A stretch of DNA of 64,000 bases, taken from the NCBI GenBank assembly GCA_017430135.1, contig JAFRNM010000001.1, positions 186,001 to 250,000 on the forward strand, given 5' to 3'. This stretch comes from Clostridia bacterium. Its GTDB lineage: Bacteria > Bacillota > Clostridia > TANB77 > CAG-508. A model generated the notes under the pieces. The model ran no database searches. It was not told the origin of the DNA and saw only the letters and a program-made list of their open reading frames with translations. The position numbers and the translations under genes were made by a program. Of this stretch, positions 26,923-35,272 are shown in pieces; positions within the stretch are counted from its first letter, which is position 1; every line of letters begins with the position of its first letter.

Positions 26923-28869
26923 ATGTTAGAAAAAATAAACTCATCACAGGATGTTAAAAATTTAAATTTAAAAGAGAAAGAAATTTTAGCCGAAGAAATA
27001 AGAAAATACATATTAGAGGTAGTGTCTGAAAATGGTGGACATTTAGCCTCTAATTTAGGCGTAGTAGAACTTACAATTGCTTTAAATGCTGTATTTGATA
27101 TCCCAGAAGATAAACTAGTATGGGATGTTGGTCACCAGAGCTATGTTCATAAAATTATTCATGGTAGACGAGAAGAATTAAAAAATATCCGTAAACTTGG
27201 TGGTATTGCTGGTTTCCCAAAAACAAATGAATCAGAGGCAGACTGCTTTAACACAGGACATAGCAGTACTTCTATTTCGGCAGCACTCGGAATGGCCAGA
27301 GCAAGAGACATAAAAGGAAAAGATAATTCTGTAATCGCAGTAATAGGGGATGGTGCTTTAACAGGGGGAATGGCGTTAGAGGCTTTAAATGATGCGGGTA
27401 CAAGTAAAACTAATATAAAAGTAATTTTAAATGATAATGAAATGAGTATTTCAAAAAATATTGGTGGAATGAGCAGATTTTTAGGAAAACTTAGAACAAA
27501 AAGAACATATACAAAGTCAAATAATTCAATAAAAAGATTAATGGAAAAAATCCCATTAATAGGAAAGCCATCAGTAAAAGTAATTAGAAGATTAAAAAGA
27601 AGTATAAAGCAATTAGTAATTCCAAAAATGTATTTCGAAGATATAGGTTTTACATATTTAGGACCAGTTGATGGGCACAATATAGAACAATTAGAAGATG
27701 TTTTATCTTTAAGCAAAAGAGTTGCAGGTCCAGTTTTAGTGCATGTTTTAACTAAAAAAGGGAAAGGATATGAAATAGCTGAAAAAAATCCAGATAAATT
27801 TCATGCAACTTCTCCATTCAATATAGAAACAGGAGAACCAAAAAAGCCAAAAGCAAAAGATTTTTCAGCAGTTTTTGGAGAAAAACTAATAGAACTTGCA
27901 CACACAAATGATAAAATAGTTGCAATTACAGCATCTATGAAAGATGGAACAGGACTTGCAAAGTTTAAGCAGGAATTTCCAAAAAGATTTTTCGATATTG
28001 GAATAGCAGAGCAACATGCAATTACACTTGCAGCGGGAATGGCAAAAGAAGGCGTAATACCTGTTGTGCCAATATATTCATCATTTTATCAAAGAGCGTA
28101 TGATCAGGTAATACATGATGTTGCAATTCAAAATTTGCCAGTCGTAATGTGTGTAGATAGAGCTGGGTTAGTAGGGGCTGATGGAGAAACACATCAAGGA
28201 ATGTTAGACATGGCATTTTTCAGGCTAGTGCCAAATCTTACGATAATGGCGCCAGCAGATTTTAAAGAATTAGAAGATATGTTAGAATTTGCTGTAAATC
28301 TTGGTAAGCCAGTAGTAATAAGATACCCAAGAGGTGGAGAATCTAATACTAAAATAGAAAAACATGAAAAAATAGAATTAGGAAAAGCTGAAATTATTGA
28401 AATAAGAGAAAAAGAAGAAAGAAGAAATCAAAATACAGAAAATACAAGGGGATTGGATGGGATAAATAATCTCATAAAAGATAGTACTGAAAAAATAAAG
28501 AACAAGAAAATAACAATAATTGCAATTGGTAACCAAGTTCCGAAAGCTATAGGAATTGCACAAAAATTAAAAGAACAAGGAATTCAACCAGAACTAATAA
28601 ATGCAAGATTTTTAAAACCTTTAGATACTGAAACTATAAAATCTTCAATATTAAGAACAAAAAATGTAATTACAATAGAAGATGGGACATGTATAAATGG
28701 TCTTGGAACAGCTATTAAAGAACTTATTGTTGATGAAGGTTTACAAAATGTTAAATTTAAAGCTTTTGCATATCCAGATGAATATATTAAGCATGGTTCA
28801 GTTCCTGAACTTGAAGCTATATATGGAATGGATGTTTCTAGCATTTTGAATAATATCTTTGATAATTAA
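26923..28869 (+). CDS. dxs: 1-deoxy-D-xylulose-5-phosphate synthase
   Basis: The 648-residue thiamine-diphosphate enzyme makes DXP from pyruvate and glyceraldehyde-3-phosphate, the first step of the MEP isoprenoid pathway. Motifs present are GHLASNLGVVELT near residue 40, the ThDP/Mg motif GDGALTGGMALEALN, and in the C-terminal half DIGIAEQHAITLAAG and RYPRGG. I chose ATG 26923, 6 bases after AAAAGGTG; a GTG at 26914 overlaps that ribosome site. An insertion of charged residues near 490-520 makes the protein slightly longer than usual. It is followed after about 20 bases by the S4-domain gene. Confidence 0.95.
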   Translation: MLEKINSSQDVKNLNLKEKEILAEEIRKYILEVVSENGGHLASNLGVVELTIALNAVFDIPEDKLVWDVGHQSYVHKIIHGRREELKNIRKLGGIAGFPKTNESEADCFNTGHSSTSISAALGMARARDIKGKDNSVIAVIGDGALTGGMALEALNDAGTSKTNIKVILNDNEMSISKNIGGMSRFLGKLRTKRTYTKSNNSIKRLMEKIPLIGKPSVKVIRRLKRSIKQLVIPKMYFEDIGFTYLGPVDGHNIEQLEDVLSLSKRVAGPVLVHVLTKKGKGYEIAEKNPDKFHATSPFNIETGEPKKPKAKDFSAVFGEKLIELAHTNDKIVAITASMKDGTGLAKFKQEFPKRFFDIGIAEQHAITLAAGMAKEGVIPVVPIYSSFYQRAYDQVIHDVAIQNLPVVMCVDRAGLVGADGETHQGMLDMAFFRLVPNLTIMAPADFKELEDMLEFAVNLGKPVVIRYPRGGESNTKIEKHEKIELGKAEIIEIREKEERRNQNTENTRGLDGINNLIKDSTEKIKNKKITIIAIGNQVPKAIGIAQKLKEQGIQPELINARFLKPLDTETIKSSILRTKNVITIEDGTCINGLGTAIKELIVDEGLQNVKFKAFAYPDEYIKHGSVPELEAIYGMDVSSILNNIFDN

Positions 28870-28892
28870 ACTCAAAAATGAAAGGAATAAAG

Positions 28893-29696
28893 ATGGAAAG
28901 AAAAGATTTACTAAATAACTACAAAAGGCAAGAAGACAAAATGCTACTTGCACAAGTACTTGATAAAATTGAGCAAATGGGAAAAACTCAAAAAATAGAA
29001 AGCACAGACTTTTTAGATATGTACCAAGTATCACTTGTAGAAACATTTTTAAAGAAAATTAACTTTGAAAACTACAAATTATATGGTGGATTTGATGATG
29101 CTGAAAGAAAGATTTTGATAATTTATACTGAAAAGTATACAGAAGAAATGCTTTCAAAAAATTATGGAAAACTATTAAAAATAGTAAGAGTAGAACTAGG
29201 AGAAGAGGAAAAAGGAAAATATGCTCACAGAAATTACTTAGGTGGAATTGTAAAACTAGGATTAAAACGTGAGAAGGTTGGAGATATTCTTGTATTTGAT
29301 GAAGGAGCAGATATTATCACTTTAAATGATTTTGCAGAAATCTTACAAACAGAATTAGGTTCATTAACACGTTTCCAAAATAGTAATATAATCTCATTGG
29401 AATTAAGTAATTTAAGAGCATTAGAATTAAAGTTAGAAGAAGTAAAAATAATTGTGCCATCACTTAGACTAGACAACATAGTATCAGACTTAGCAAGAAC
29501 CTCAAGAAGCAAAGCATCTGAAATAATTGCACAAGAAAGAGTATTTGTAAATGGCCAAAACGAAACAAAGCAATCAAAGCAAATCAAACAAGGAGATGTA
29601 ATTACAATAAGGGGAAAAGGAAGATTTGTAATAAAGGAATTTACAGGAACAACAAGAAGTGGCAGAACAGTAGTATTAGTTGAAAAATATATATGA
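28893..29696 (+). CDS. YlmH-like S4-domain RNA-binding protein
   Basis: The 267-residue protein matches the YlmH family. It has an N-terminal helical region (RQEDKMLLAQVLDK), a central YlmH-type domain (YGGFDDAERKILIIYT, RNYLGGIVKLGLKREKVGDI) and a C-terminal S4 RNA-binding domain from about residue 190 (LRLDNIVSDLARTSRSKASEII). YlmH binds ribosomes and has been implicated in rescue of stalled ribosomes in Firmicutes. The start at 28893 follows AAAGGA by 6 bases; an ATG five codons earlier overlaps that site. It is probably cotranscribed with dxs and ends in a bidirectional terminator. Confidence 0.88.
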   Translation: MERKDLLNNYKRQEDKMLLAQVLDKIEQMGKTQKIESTDFLDMYQVSLVETFLKKINFENYKLYGGFDDAERKILIIYTEKYTEEMLSKNYGKLLKIVRVELGEEEKGKYAHRNYLGGIVKLGLKREKVGDILVFDEGADIITLNDFAEILQTELGSLTRFQNSNIISLELSNLRALELKLEEVKIIVPSLRLDNIVSDLARTSRSKASEIIAQERVFVNGQNETKQSKQIKQGDVITIRGKGRFVIKEFTGTTRSGRTVVLVEKYI

Positions 29697-29735
29697 ACTA
29701 AAATAAAAGAGCGAATGCTCTTTTATTTTAGTTCA
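29696..29735. terminator. Bidirectional terminator between ylmH-like gene and mutS2
   Basis: Eighteen-base complementary arms (gaactaaaataaaagagc and complement) around a GAAT loop, with T-rich sequence on both strands, in a convergent intergene. Confidence 0.9.
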
Positions 29736-32089
29736 ACTATTGTTACTCCCATTTCACCTTCGCCAAAGGTTCCCATTCTAAAGCTTTTTACATGAGGATT
29801 ATGCCTTAAAAATTCATGAATACCTTGTTTCAATTTTCCTGTTCCTTTACCGTGAACAATTCTAACACTTGGAAGTTTGGCCATAGCGCAGTCATCTAGG
29901 TATTTATCAATTAAAGCAGTTGCATCAAGCACATTTTCTCCAATTACATTAATTTCAGAATTTAAACTTCTAGCTTTTGATATTTTATAACTATAATTTG
30001 ATTTTCCTTTATTATTAGATGAAGTTTTTCCTTTATTATCATTAACATTTTGTAAATTTGCAATATTTACGCTCATTTTCAAACTACCAATTTGGACTTG
30101 TACTTCATTATCTTTTGAAACATTAGAAAGTACAATTCCTTCTTGATTTAATGTAGTTACAAAAACTTTTAGATTAGGTTTAATTTCATTTACATCAATT
30201 GCTTTTGTTGCATTTGCAACATTATTGTTAGAAGAATTAACAGTTGAGGTTGCTTTTATTTTATCATTTAAAGAATTCCTAATATTATTCAAATCCTTTG
30301 AAGAGGCATTTGTAGCTTGTTTAATCATTTCGTTTACATCTTCTTTGGCATTTAACAAAATTTTTCTAGCTTCGATTTTAGCGTTATCTATGATTTCTTT
30401 GGCTTTTTGTTCTTTAGCAGAAATATCATTTTTAATTGAATTTCTTAACCTTTCAGCTTCATCAAGTTTGTTAGAAATTTCTTGTTTTTCCTTTTCAATT
30501 TGAATTTTATCGTCATAAATATTTTTCATAATAGCTTCAAACTTAATATCATCAGAATTTAATAAATTCTTGGCTCTTTCAATAATTGAATTATCAATAC
30601 CAAGCTTTTTACTAATTTCAAAAGCATTGCTCTTTCCGGGAATTCCTATTAAAAGCTTATAAGTAGGAGAAAGAGTTTCGATATCAAATTCAACAGAAGC
30701 ATTTTCAAAACCATCATTTGCTAATGCATATTTTTTTAATTCTTGATAGTGTGTAGTTGCAATAGTTAAAGCATTTAAATTTTTAAAATGTTCTAAAATA
30801 CTAATTGCAAGGTTTGCACCTTCTAGTGGGTCAGTTCCAGAACCTAGCTCATCTACTAAGATTAATGAATTTGAAGTTGCATTTTTCAAAATATCAACAA
30901 TGTTTAAAATGTGAGATGAGAAGGTACTTAAAGAATCTGCAATACTTTGGTCATCTCCAATATCAGCATAAATGTTGTCAAAAACATAAATAGAAGAACC
31001 TTCATCTGCAGGTATATTTAAACCTGAACAAGCCATCAAACAAATAAGTCCAGCTGTTTTTAAAGTAACAGTTTTACCACCAGTATTTGGACCTGTAATT
31101 ATTAGAGAAGAAAAGTCTTTTCCAATCGAAAGGTTGATAGGCACTGCTTTTTCTTGTGGGATTAACGGATGTTTTACATTTTTTAAGTCAATAAATTTAT
31201 TATTGTTAATAACAGGCATAGTAGCTTGTAATGCTTTAGAATACTTAGCTTTGGCAAATAGAAAATCTAAAGCACCAATAGTTTTAAAAGTAGTTTCTAA
31301 ATTATCCACATAAGGCACAAACAAATTAGATAGTTCTTTAATAATTTTCTCAATTTCAAGTTTTTCTTCAATTTTTAAGTTGTTTAGCTCATTATTAAGT
31401 TCGAAAACTGCTAATGGTTCAATAAATACAGTTGCGCCTGTGCTAGAAATATCATGAACCAAGCCTTTAATTTGAGAACGACTTTCCTCTTTAATAGGTA
31501 CTACATATCTATCATTTCTTATAGTTACAATATTTTCTTGAACATATTTTGCATGGCTTTGTAAAAATCCATTTAAAGTATTTTTAATATTTTGCTCTAA
31601 TTTTCTTTGATTTCTTCTAATATCTTTAAGTTTAGAAGAAGCATCATCTGAAACAGTATTTTCATCAATTATAATCTTGAAAATTTTGCTGTAAATATCA
31701 TAGTTTGTGTATAATTTTTCAAATTGTTCATTTAAAATCGGATAATCTTCCATATTTATAAAATCTTGTGTGAAATACTTTTTAAGTTCATCAGATATTT
31801 TCAAAACTTTAGCTAAATCTAAAATAGCTTTTAAGCTTAATGTACCACCAGATTCTAATATTTTTAAATAAATTTTGATATCTGCAATTTCAGAAATAGG
31901 TGGTGTTGATGCTTTATACAAAATACTTACAGCTTCATTAGTTTCATTTAACATATGATTCACTTCAGTTTTATTATTAGATGGCATCAATTTTTTTGCG
32001 CAATCTTTACCAATAAAAGTAACGCAGTAATTTTGTAAATTTTCTATTATTTTATTATATTCTAATTTTTCTAAATAAATATTGTTCAT
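29723..32089 (-). CDS. mutS2: Endonuclease MutS2 / ribosome-collision factor
   Basis: The 788-residue protein is MutS2. It has an N-terminal clamp region, an ATPase domain with GPNTGGKTVTLKT, VDELGSGTDPLEG as Walker B and the THYQELKKYA switch, a KOW-like segment, and a C-terminal Smr domain (VRIVHGKGTGKLKQGIHEFL) ending near 788. In Bacillus MutS2/RqcU splits collided ribosomes; an earlier proposed role is suppression of recombination. All regions expected in the family are present and length is normal. AAAAAGGAG precedes the start. Confidence 0.96.
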   Translation of the reverse strand: MNNIYLEKLEYNKIIENLQNYCVTFIGKDCAKKLMPSNNKTEVNHMLNETNEAVSILYKASTPPISEIADIKIYLKILESGGTLSLKAILDLAKVLKISDELKKYFTQDFINMEDYPILNEQFEKLYTNYDIYSKIFKIIIDENTVSDDASSKLKDIRRNQRKLEQNIKNTLNGFLQSHAKYVQENIVTIRNDRYVVPIKEESRSQIKGLVHDISSTGATVFIEPLAVFELNNELNNLKIEEKLEIEKIIKELSNLFVPYVDNLETTFKTIGALDFLFAKAKYSKALQATMPVINNNKFIDLKNVKHPLIPQEKAVPINLSIGKDFSSLIITGPNTGGKTVTLKTAGLICLMACSGLNIPADEGSSIYVFDNIYADIGDDQSIADSLSTFSSHILNIVDILKNATSNSLILVDELGSGTDPLEGANLAISILEHFKNLNALTIATTHYQELKKYALANDGFENASVEFDIETLSPTYKLLIGIPGKSNAFEISKKLGIDNSIIERAKNLLNSDDIKFEAIMKNIYDDKIQIEKEKQEISNKLDEAERLRNSIKNDISAKEQKAKEIIDNAKIEARKILLNAKEDVNEMIKQATNASSKDLNNIRNSLNDKIKATSTVNSSNNNVANATKAIDVNEIKPNLKVFVTTLNQEGIVLSNVSKDNEVQVQIGSLKMSVNIANLQNVNDNKGKTSSNNKGKSNYSYKISKARSLNSEINVIGENVLDATALIDKYLDDCAMAKLPSVRIVHGKGTGKLKQGIHEFLRHNPHVKSFRMGTFGEGEMGVTIVELK

Positions 32090-32155
32090 TTCAAAACTCC
32101 TTTTTCAATATTATACAAGCCTACAAATATTTAGTCAAATAATTTTCAAAAAAGG

Positions 32156-32184
32156 TTGTAAAAAAACAAAAAAATTGATATACT
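32156..32184 (+). promoter_or_regulatory. Promoter of the prepilin-like gene
   Basis: TTGTAA (32156-32161), 17-base spacer, TATACT (32179-32184). The same hexamers, spacing and A/C-rich spacer recur at 42663. A palindrome (ATATACTTTAA / TTTAAAGTATAT) overlaps the -10 region and could bind a regulator. Confidence 0.6.
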
Positions 32185-32224
32185 TTAAGCATATTTAAAG
32201 TATATATTCAAAGGAGAAAATCTT

Positions 32225-33397
32225 ATGAAAAATTTAAGAGAAAATAAAGGTATAACATTAATAGCGCTAATAATTACTATAGTAGTATTACTAATAATTG
32301 CAGGGATTTCAATATCAGGTGGAATAACTGGAATAGAAGAAGCAAATGATAATAGAACAATGACAGAACTTGAAAAGGTACAACATGCAATAACTCAAAG
32401 ATATTCTAAATTTGAGTTAACAAAAGATACATCTTTAATAGTTGGAACAAAAATAGATGATTTACCTACAATTCCAACACCAACAGGCGAAACAAAGGCT
32501 CCAACTTGGAAAGTTTTTCAAGTTACATCAGGTGCAACAGTATCAACACATCCAGAAAGAAAATATTATAGATTAAGCCAATCAGACTTACAAAATTTAG
32601 GGTTAACAGGAAGTGAAAATGGTTCTTCATATATAGTAAATTACTATTCTGGTGAAATATTTGATGAAAATAAAAAGCAAACATCAAAAGGAACTGTTTT
32701 ATATAAAACAGCAATGGAAAACGAAGCAAGCGAACTTGGAGATGAATATATAAAAGATGGTATGCAAGTTTGGTATGATGGAATAAATAATACAGGAAGC
32801 GGGCATAGCAATTCTACTACAACTTGGTATGATTTAAGTGGTAATAATAATCATGCGACAATATATAATATTGCAACAACTCCAACAGCAGATAGTGGTT
32901 GGCACTCAAACTATTTAGCACTAGATGGAGTAGATGACTTTGCTTCCAAAACTGATATTTTAGTTGATGGAGCAAATGGAACAATAGAGATGATAGCTAA
33001 ATGGAATAGTGGATTATATTTATTTAGAAGTGATGCAAGTGGAAATAGAACATATATTACCGGGAAGGTTACGACTAAAGGAAACCCAGCAGTACCTATC
33101 GTATTTGTTACTAATAATTTTCATAATTTATCATCAAGAGTATTAAAGTATTATACAGAAAAAGAAACGTCATATACTATGAACTATTACAATATGGTAG
33201 CTTCAGGAGAACCTCAAATATATCAAACAACTAATAATGGAAATTATATTTCAATTGGTTCATTTTTGGCTCATAAATGGGAACAAGGTTCCAAAATGCA
33301 AGTATTTGCTGTTCGTGTTTACAATCGTGGGTTATCAGAAGCCGAAATTCACCACAACTACATCCTAGACAAAGCAAGATATGGCATAGAAGAATAA
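32225..33397 (+). CDS. Prepilin-like protein with LamG-like domain
   Basis: The 390-residue protein has a class III-like leader MKNLRENKG followed by ITLIALIITIVVLLIIAGI, a type IV pilin N-terminus, so cleavage after the glycine is expected. The usual Glu at mature position 5 is Ala. After a helix and linker, residues 170-390 resemble a LamG/concanavalin-like module (WYDGINNTGSG, TTWYDLSGNNNHATI, LALDGVDDFAS, VRVYNRGLSEAEI). It is probably a surface-displayed minor pilin or adhesin that binds glycans. It is single-cistron with a ribosome site and a clear promoter. No pilin peptidase is encoded in this window. Confidence 0.82.
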   Translation: MKNLRENKGITLIALIITIVVLLIIAGISISGGITGIEEANDNRTMTELEKVQHAITQRYSKFELTKDTSLIVGTKIDDLPTIPTPTGETKAPTWKVFQVTSGATVSTHPERKYYRLSQSDLQNLGLTGSENGSSYIVNYYSGEIFDENKKQTSKGTVLYKTAMENEASELGDEYIKDGMQVWYDGINNTGSGHSNSTTTWYDLSGNNNHATIYNIATTPTADSGWHSNYLALDGVDDFASKTDILVDGANGTIEMIAKWNSGLYLFRSDASGNRTYITGKVTTKGNPAVPIVFVTNNFHNLSSRVLKYYTEKETSYTMNYYNMVASGEPQIYQTTNNGNYISIGSFLAHKWEQGSKMQVFAVRVYNRGLSEAEIHHNYILDKARYGIEE

Positions 33398-33473
33398 ATT
33401 TTTAGGAACGGGGAAAAAAGTACCCAAAGTCCTTTGGAAAATGAAAAAATATTACATGAGGAGTTGATTTTAC

Positions 33474-34099
33474 TTGAATAATGAATTAAAAGAAAATAAT
33501 AATGATATAATTATTTATACAACTGATGATGGACAGGTTGATATTGAGGTCAGGCTTGAAGATGAAAATGTTTGGCTAACTCAAAATTCCATGGCAGAGT
33601 TATTTGATACAACTAGAAATAATATTACAATGCATATAAAAAATATCTTTGATGACGGAGAATTACAAGAAAATTCAGTTAGTAAGGAATCCTTACTAAC
33701 TGCCAAAGATGGAAAAAATTATAAAACTAAATTTTATAACCTAGATTTGATTATAGCAGTAGGATATAGAGTTAAGTCAATTCGAGGTACACAATTTAGA
33801 ATATGGGCTAACAAGTTAATAAAAGAATATTAAATAAAATGGTATCAGCGTATTTAGATGTTGCAGAAATTAATGCTTTAAATATGCATGCAATGACAAT
33901 GAAAGAATGGGTAAAAGAACTTGATGGATTTTTAACAATGACACATAAGGAAATATTACAAGGAGCAGGAAAAATATCACATGAAGAAGCATTAAAAAAA
34001 GCCCATATGGAATATGATAAATATATGAAAAGTCATTTAACACAAGCAGAAAAAGATTATTTAGAAATAATGGGCGAAGATATAAAAAAACTTAAATAG
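33474..34099 (+). pseudogene. RhuM-family (virulence RhuM-like) gene, internally deleted
   Basis: Two fragments of one gene. The first, 33474-33833, encodes 119 residues from a TTG start behind ATGAGGAG (DDGQVDIEVRLEDENVWLTQ, YNLDLIIAVGYRVKSIRGTQFR). It ends at a TAA in IKEY. The second, 33839-34099, is in another frame and has the family's C-terminal region (VSAYLDVAEINAL, KEWVKELDGFL, ISHEEALKKAHMEYDKY). Intact RhuM proteins are about 330 residues, so about 120-150 central residues are missing at the junction near 33835. It is probably a decayed accessory gene; RhuM genes are often on mobile elements. Confidence 0.8.
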
Positions 34100-34110
34100 A
34101 AAGGCGAAGT

Positions 34111-35091
34111 ATGAATTTAAAAGAATTAGTACAAAACAATTTAAAATTAAATACATCAAAAATATATTTTGATGAGCAAATGACAAAGCACACAACCTTT
34201 AAAATAGGGGGGCCTGCAGAAGTATTTATAAAGGTTGAAAATATAGAAGATTTAAAACAAATTTTAGATTTTACAAATAAAAACAATATTAAATTAACAG
34301 TAATGGGAAACGGAAGCAATGTGCTAGTTTTAGATAGTGGAATAAAAGGAATAGTAGCAAAAATAGAAATAAAAAAATTTGATTTTGGGGATGATTTTGG
34401 GGACACTCTTAAAAATCAAGGTTCAAATCAAACTTTTGAAGAGTGTCCCAAAAATCAAGATGGAAACAATTTTGAAATAACAGTTGGGGCAGGAAACAAA
34501 AATATAGAAATAGCACAAAGCCTATTAAAACACGAACTTACAGGATTTGAAGAAATATCAGGTATTCCGGGCACAATAGGCGGAGCAATAAGAATGAACG
34601 CAGGTGCACATGGAAAAGAAATAAAAGACTTAGTAAAAAATGTAACTGTAATGGATTACAATGGCAATATAAAACAAATGCAAAATGAAGAAATGCAATT
34701 TGAATACAGAAACAGCATTTTATCAAAAGAAAAACTAATTGTTTTAGAAGCAACTCTAGTTTTTCAAAAGGGAAACAAAGAAGAAATACAAAACAAAATG
34801 AAAGAATACCAAAATTGGAGAAAAGAAAAGCAACCATTAGAATTTCCAAATGCAGGAAGCACATTCAAACGAGGAAACGGATTTATCACAGCACAGCTAA
34901 TTGACGAATGCGGATTAAAAGGGTATAATATTGGCGGAGCAGAAATTTCGACAAAACATGCTGGCTTTGTAGTCAACAAAGGCGGTGCAACTGCTTCTGA
35001 TGTAATCGCTCTTACAGATTACATTAAAAAGGAAGTTTACAAAAAGTTTCAAAAACATATTGAATTAGAGATTCAAATATTAGGAAATTGA
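34111..35091 (+). CDS. murB: UDP-N-acetylmuramate dehydrogenase MurB with in-frame repeat insertion
   Basis: MurB reduces UDP-GlcNAc-enolpyruvate to UDP-MurNAc, an early peptidoglycan step. The 326-residue protein has the FAD-binding signatures KHTTFKIGGPAEVF and GNGSNVLV near residues 20-75, and GIPGTIGGAIRMNAGAHGKE, NAGSTFKRG and GYNIGGAEISTKHAGFVVNKG. Between GIVAKIEIKKF and ITVGAGNKNI, codons for about 22 residues (DFGDTLKNQGSNQTFEECPKN) form a family A palindrome (34393-34456) translated in frame. The extra loop sits between strands of the first FAD domain. GAAAGGCG precedes the ATG. The gene overlaps no neighbour and element B2 follows. Confidence 0.93.
   Translation: MNLKELVQNNLKLNTSKIYFDEQMTKHTTFKIGGPAEVFIKVENIEDLKQILDFTNKNNIKLTVMGNGSNVLVLDSGIKGIVAKIEIKKFDFGDDFGDTLKNQGSNQTFEECPKNQDGNNFEITVGAGNKNIEIAQSLLKHELTGFEEISGIPGTIGGAIRMNAGAHGKEIKDLVKNVTVMDYNGNIKQMQNEEMQFEYRNSILSKEKLIVLEATLVFQKGNKEEIQNKMKEYQNWRKEKQPLEFPNAGSTFKRGNGFITAQLIDECGLKGYNIGGAEISTKHAGFVVNKGGATASDVIALTDYIKKEVYKKFQKHIELEIQILGN
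34393..34456. repeat. Family A palindrome inside murB, copy A4
   Basis: Arms gattttggggacactctt (34393-34410) and aagagtgtcccaaaaatc (34439-34456) with a 28-base centre, in frame with murB and free of stops. A second partial copy of the arm start (gattttgggg) lies just before it at 34381. Confidence 0.92.
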
Positions 35092-35110
35092 ATTTTATAG
35101 AATATAAAAA

Positions 35111-35229
35111 AACAATATGTAAAAAAATGAGTGAGGGCGCGTAGGCGTAGCGAAGCGGTGAAACAACCTGTCCTAATTCAATAAGGGAGGTTGAGAGACA
35201 ACAAGGACGAACGGTTTTTACATATTGTT
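35111..35229. repeat. Family B palindromic element, copy B2
   Basis: Fifteen-base perfect arms (aacaatatgtaaaaa and complement) enclose GCGTAGGCGTAGCG, GAAGCGGTGAA and an inner hairpin (CAACCT...AGGTTG) around AATTCAATAA. The interior is almost the same as copy B3; the outer arms are only partly alike. It lies between murB and yvcK, in the likely yvcK leader. Confidence 0.85.
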
Positions 35230-35272
35230 TAGCAAATATATTTAATTTTGAAATATTGAAAGTGAGGATACA

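Noticed and set aside
33474..34099. rhuM considered as a third CGG-type frameshift
   Set aside because: There is no CGG at the junction, and a central block of the protein is missing, so it is a deletion rather than a +1 shift.
35130..35200. GC-rich stem-loop considered as a tRNA or riboswitch
   Set aside because: There is no cloverleaf or CCA, and the same sequence recurs near 45.95 kb between unrelated genes, so it is a repeat element.
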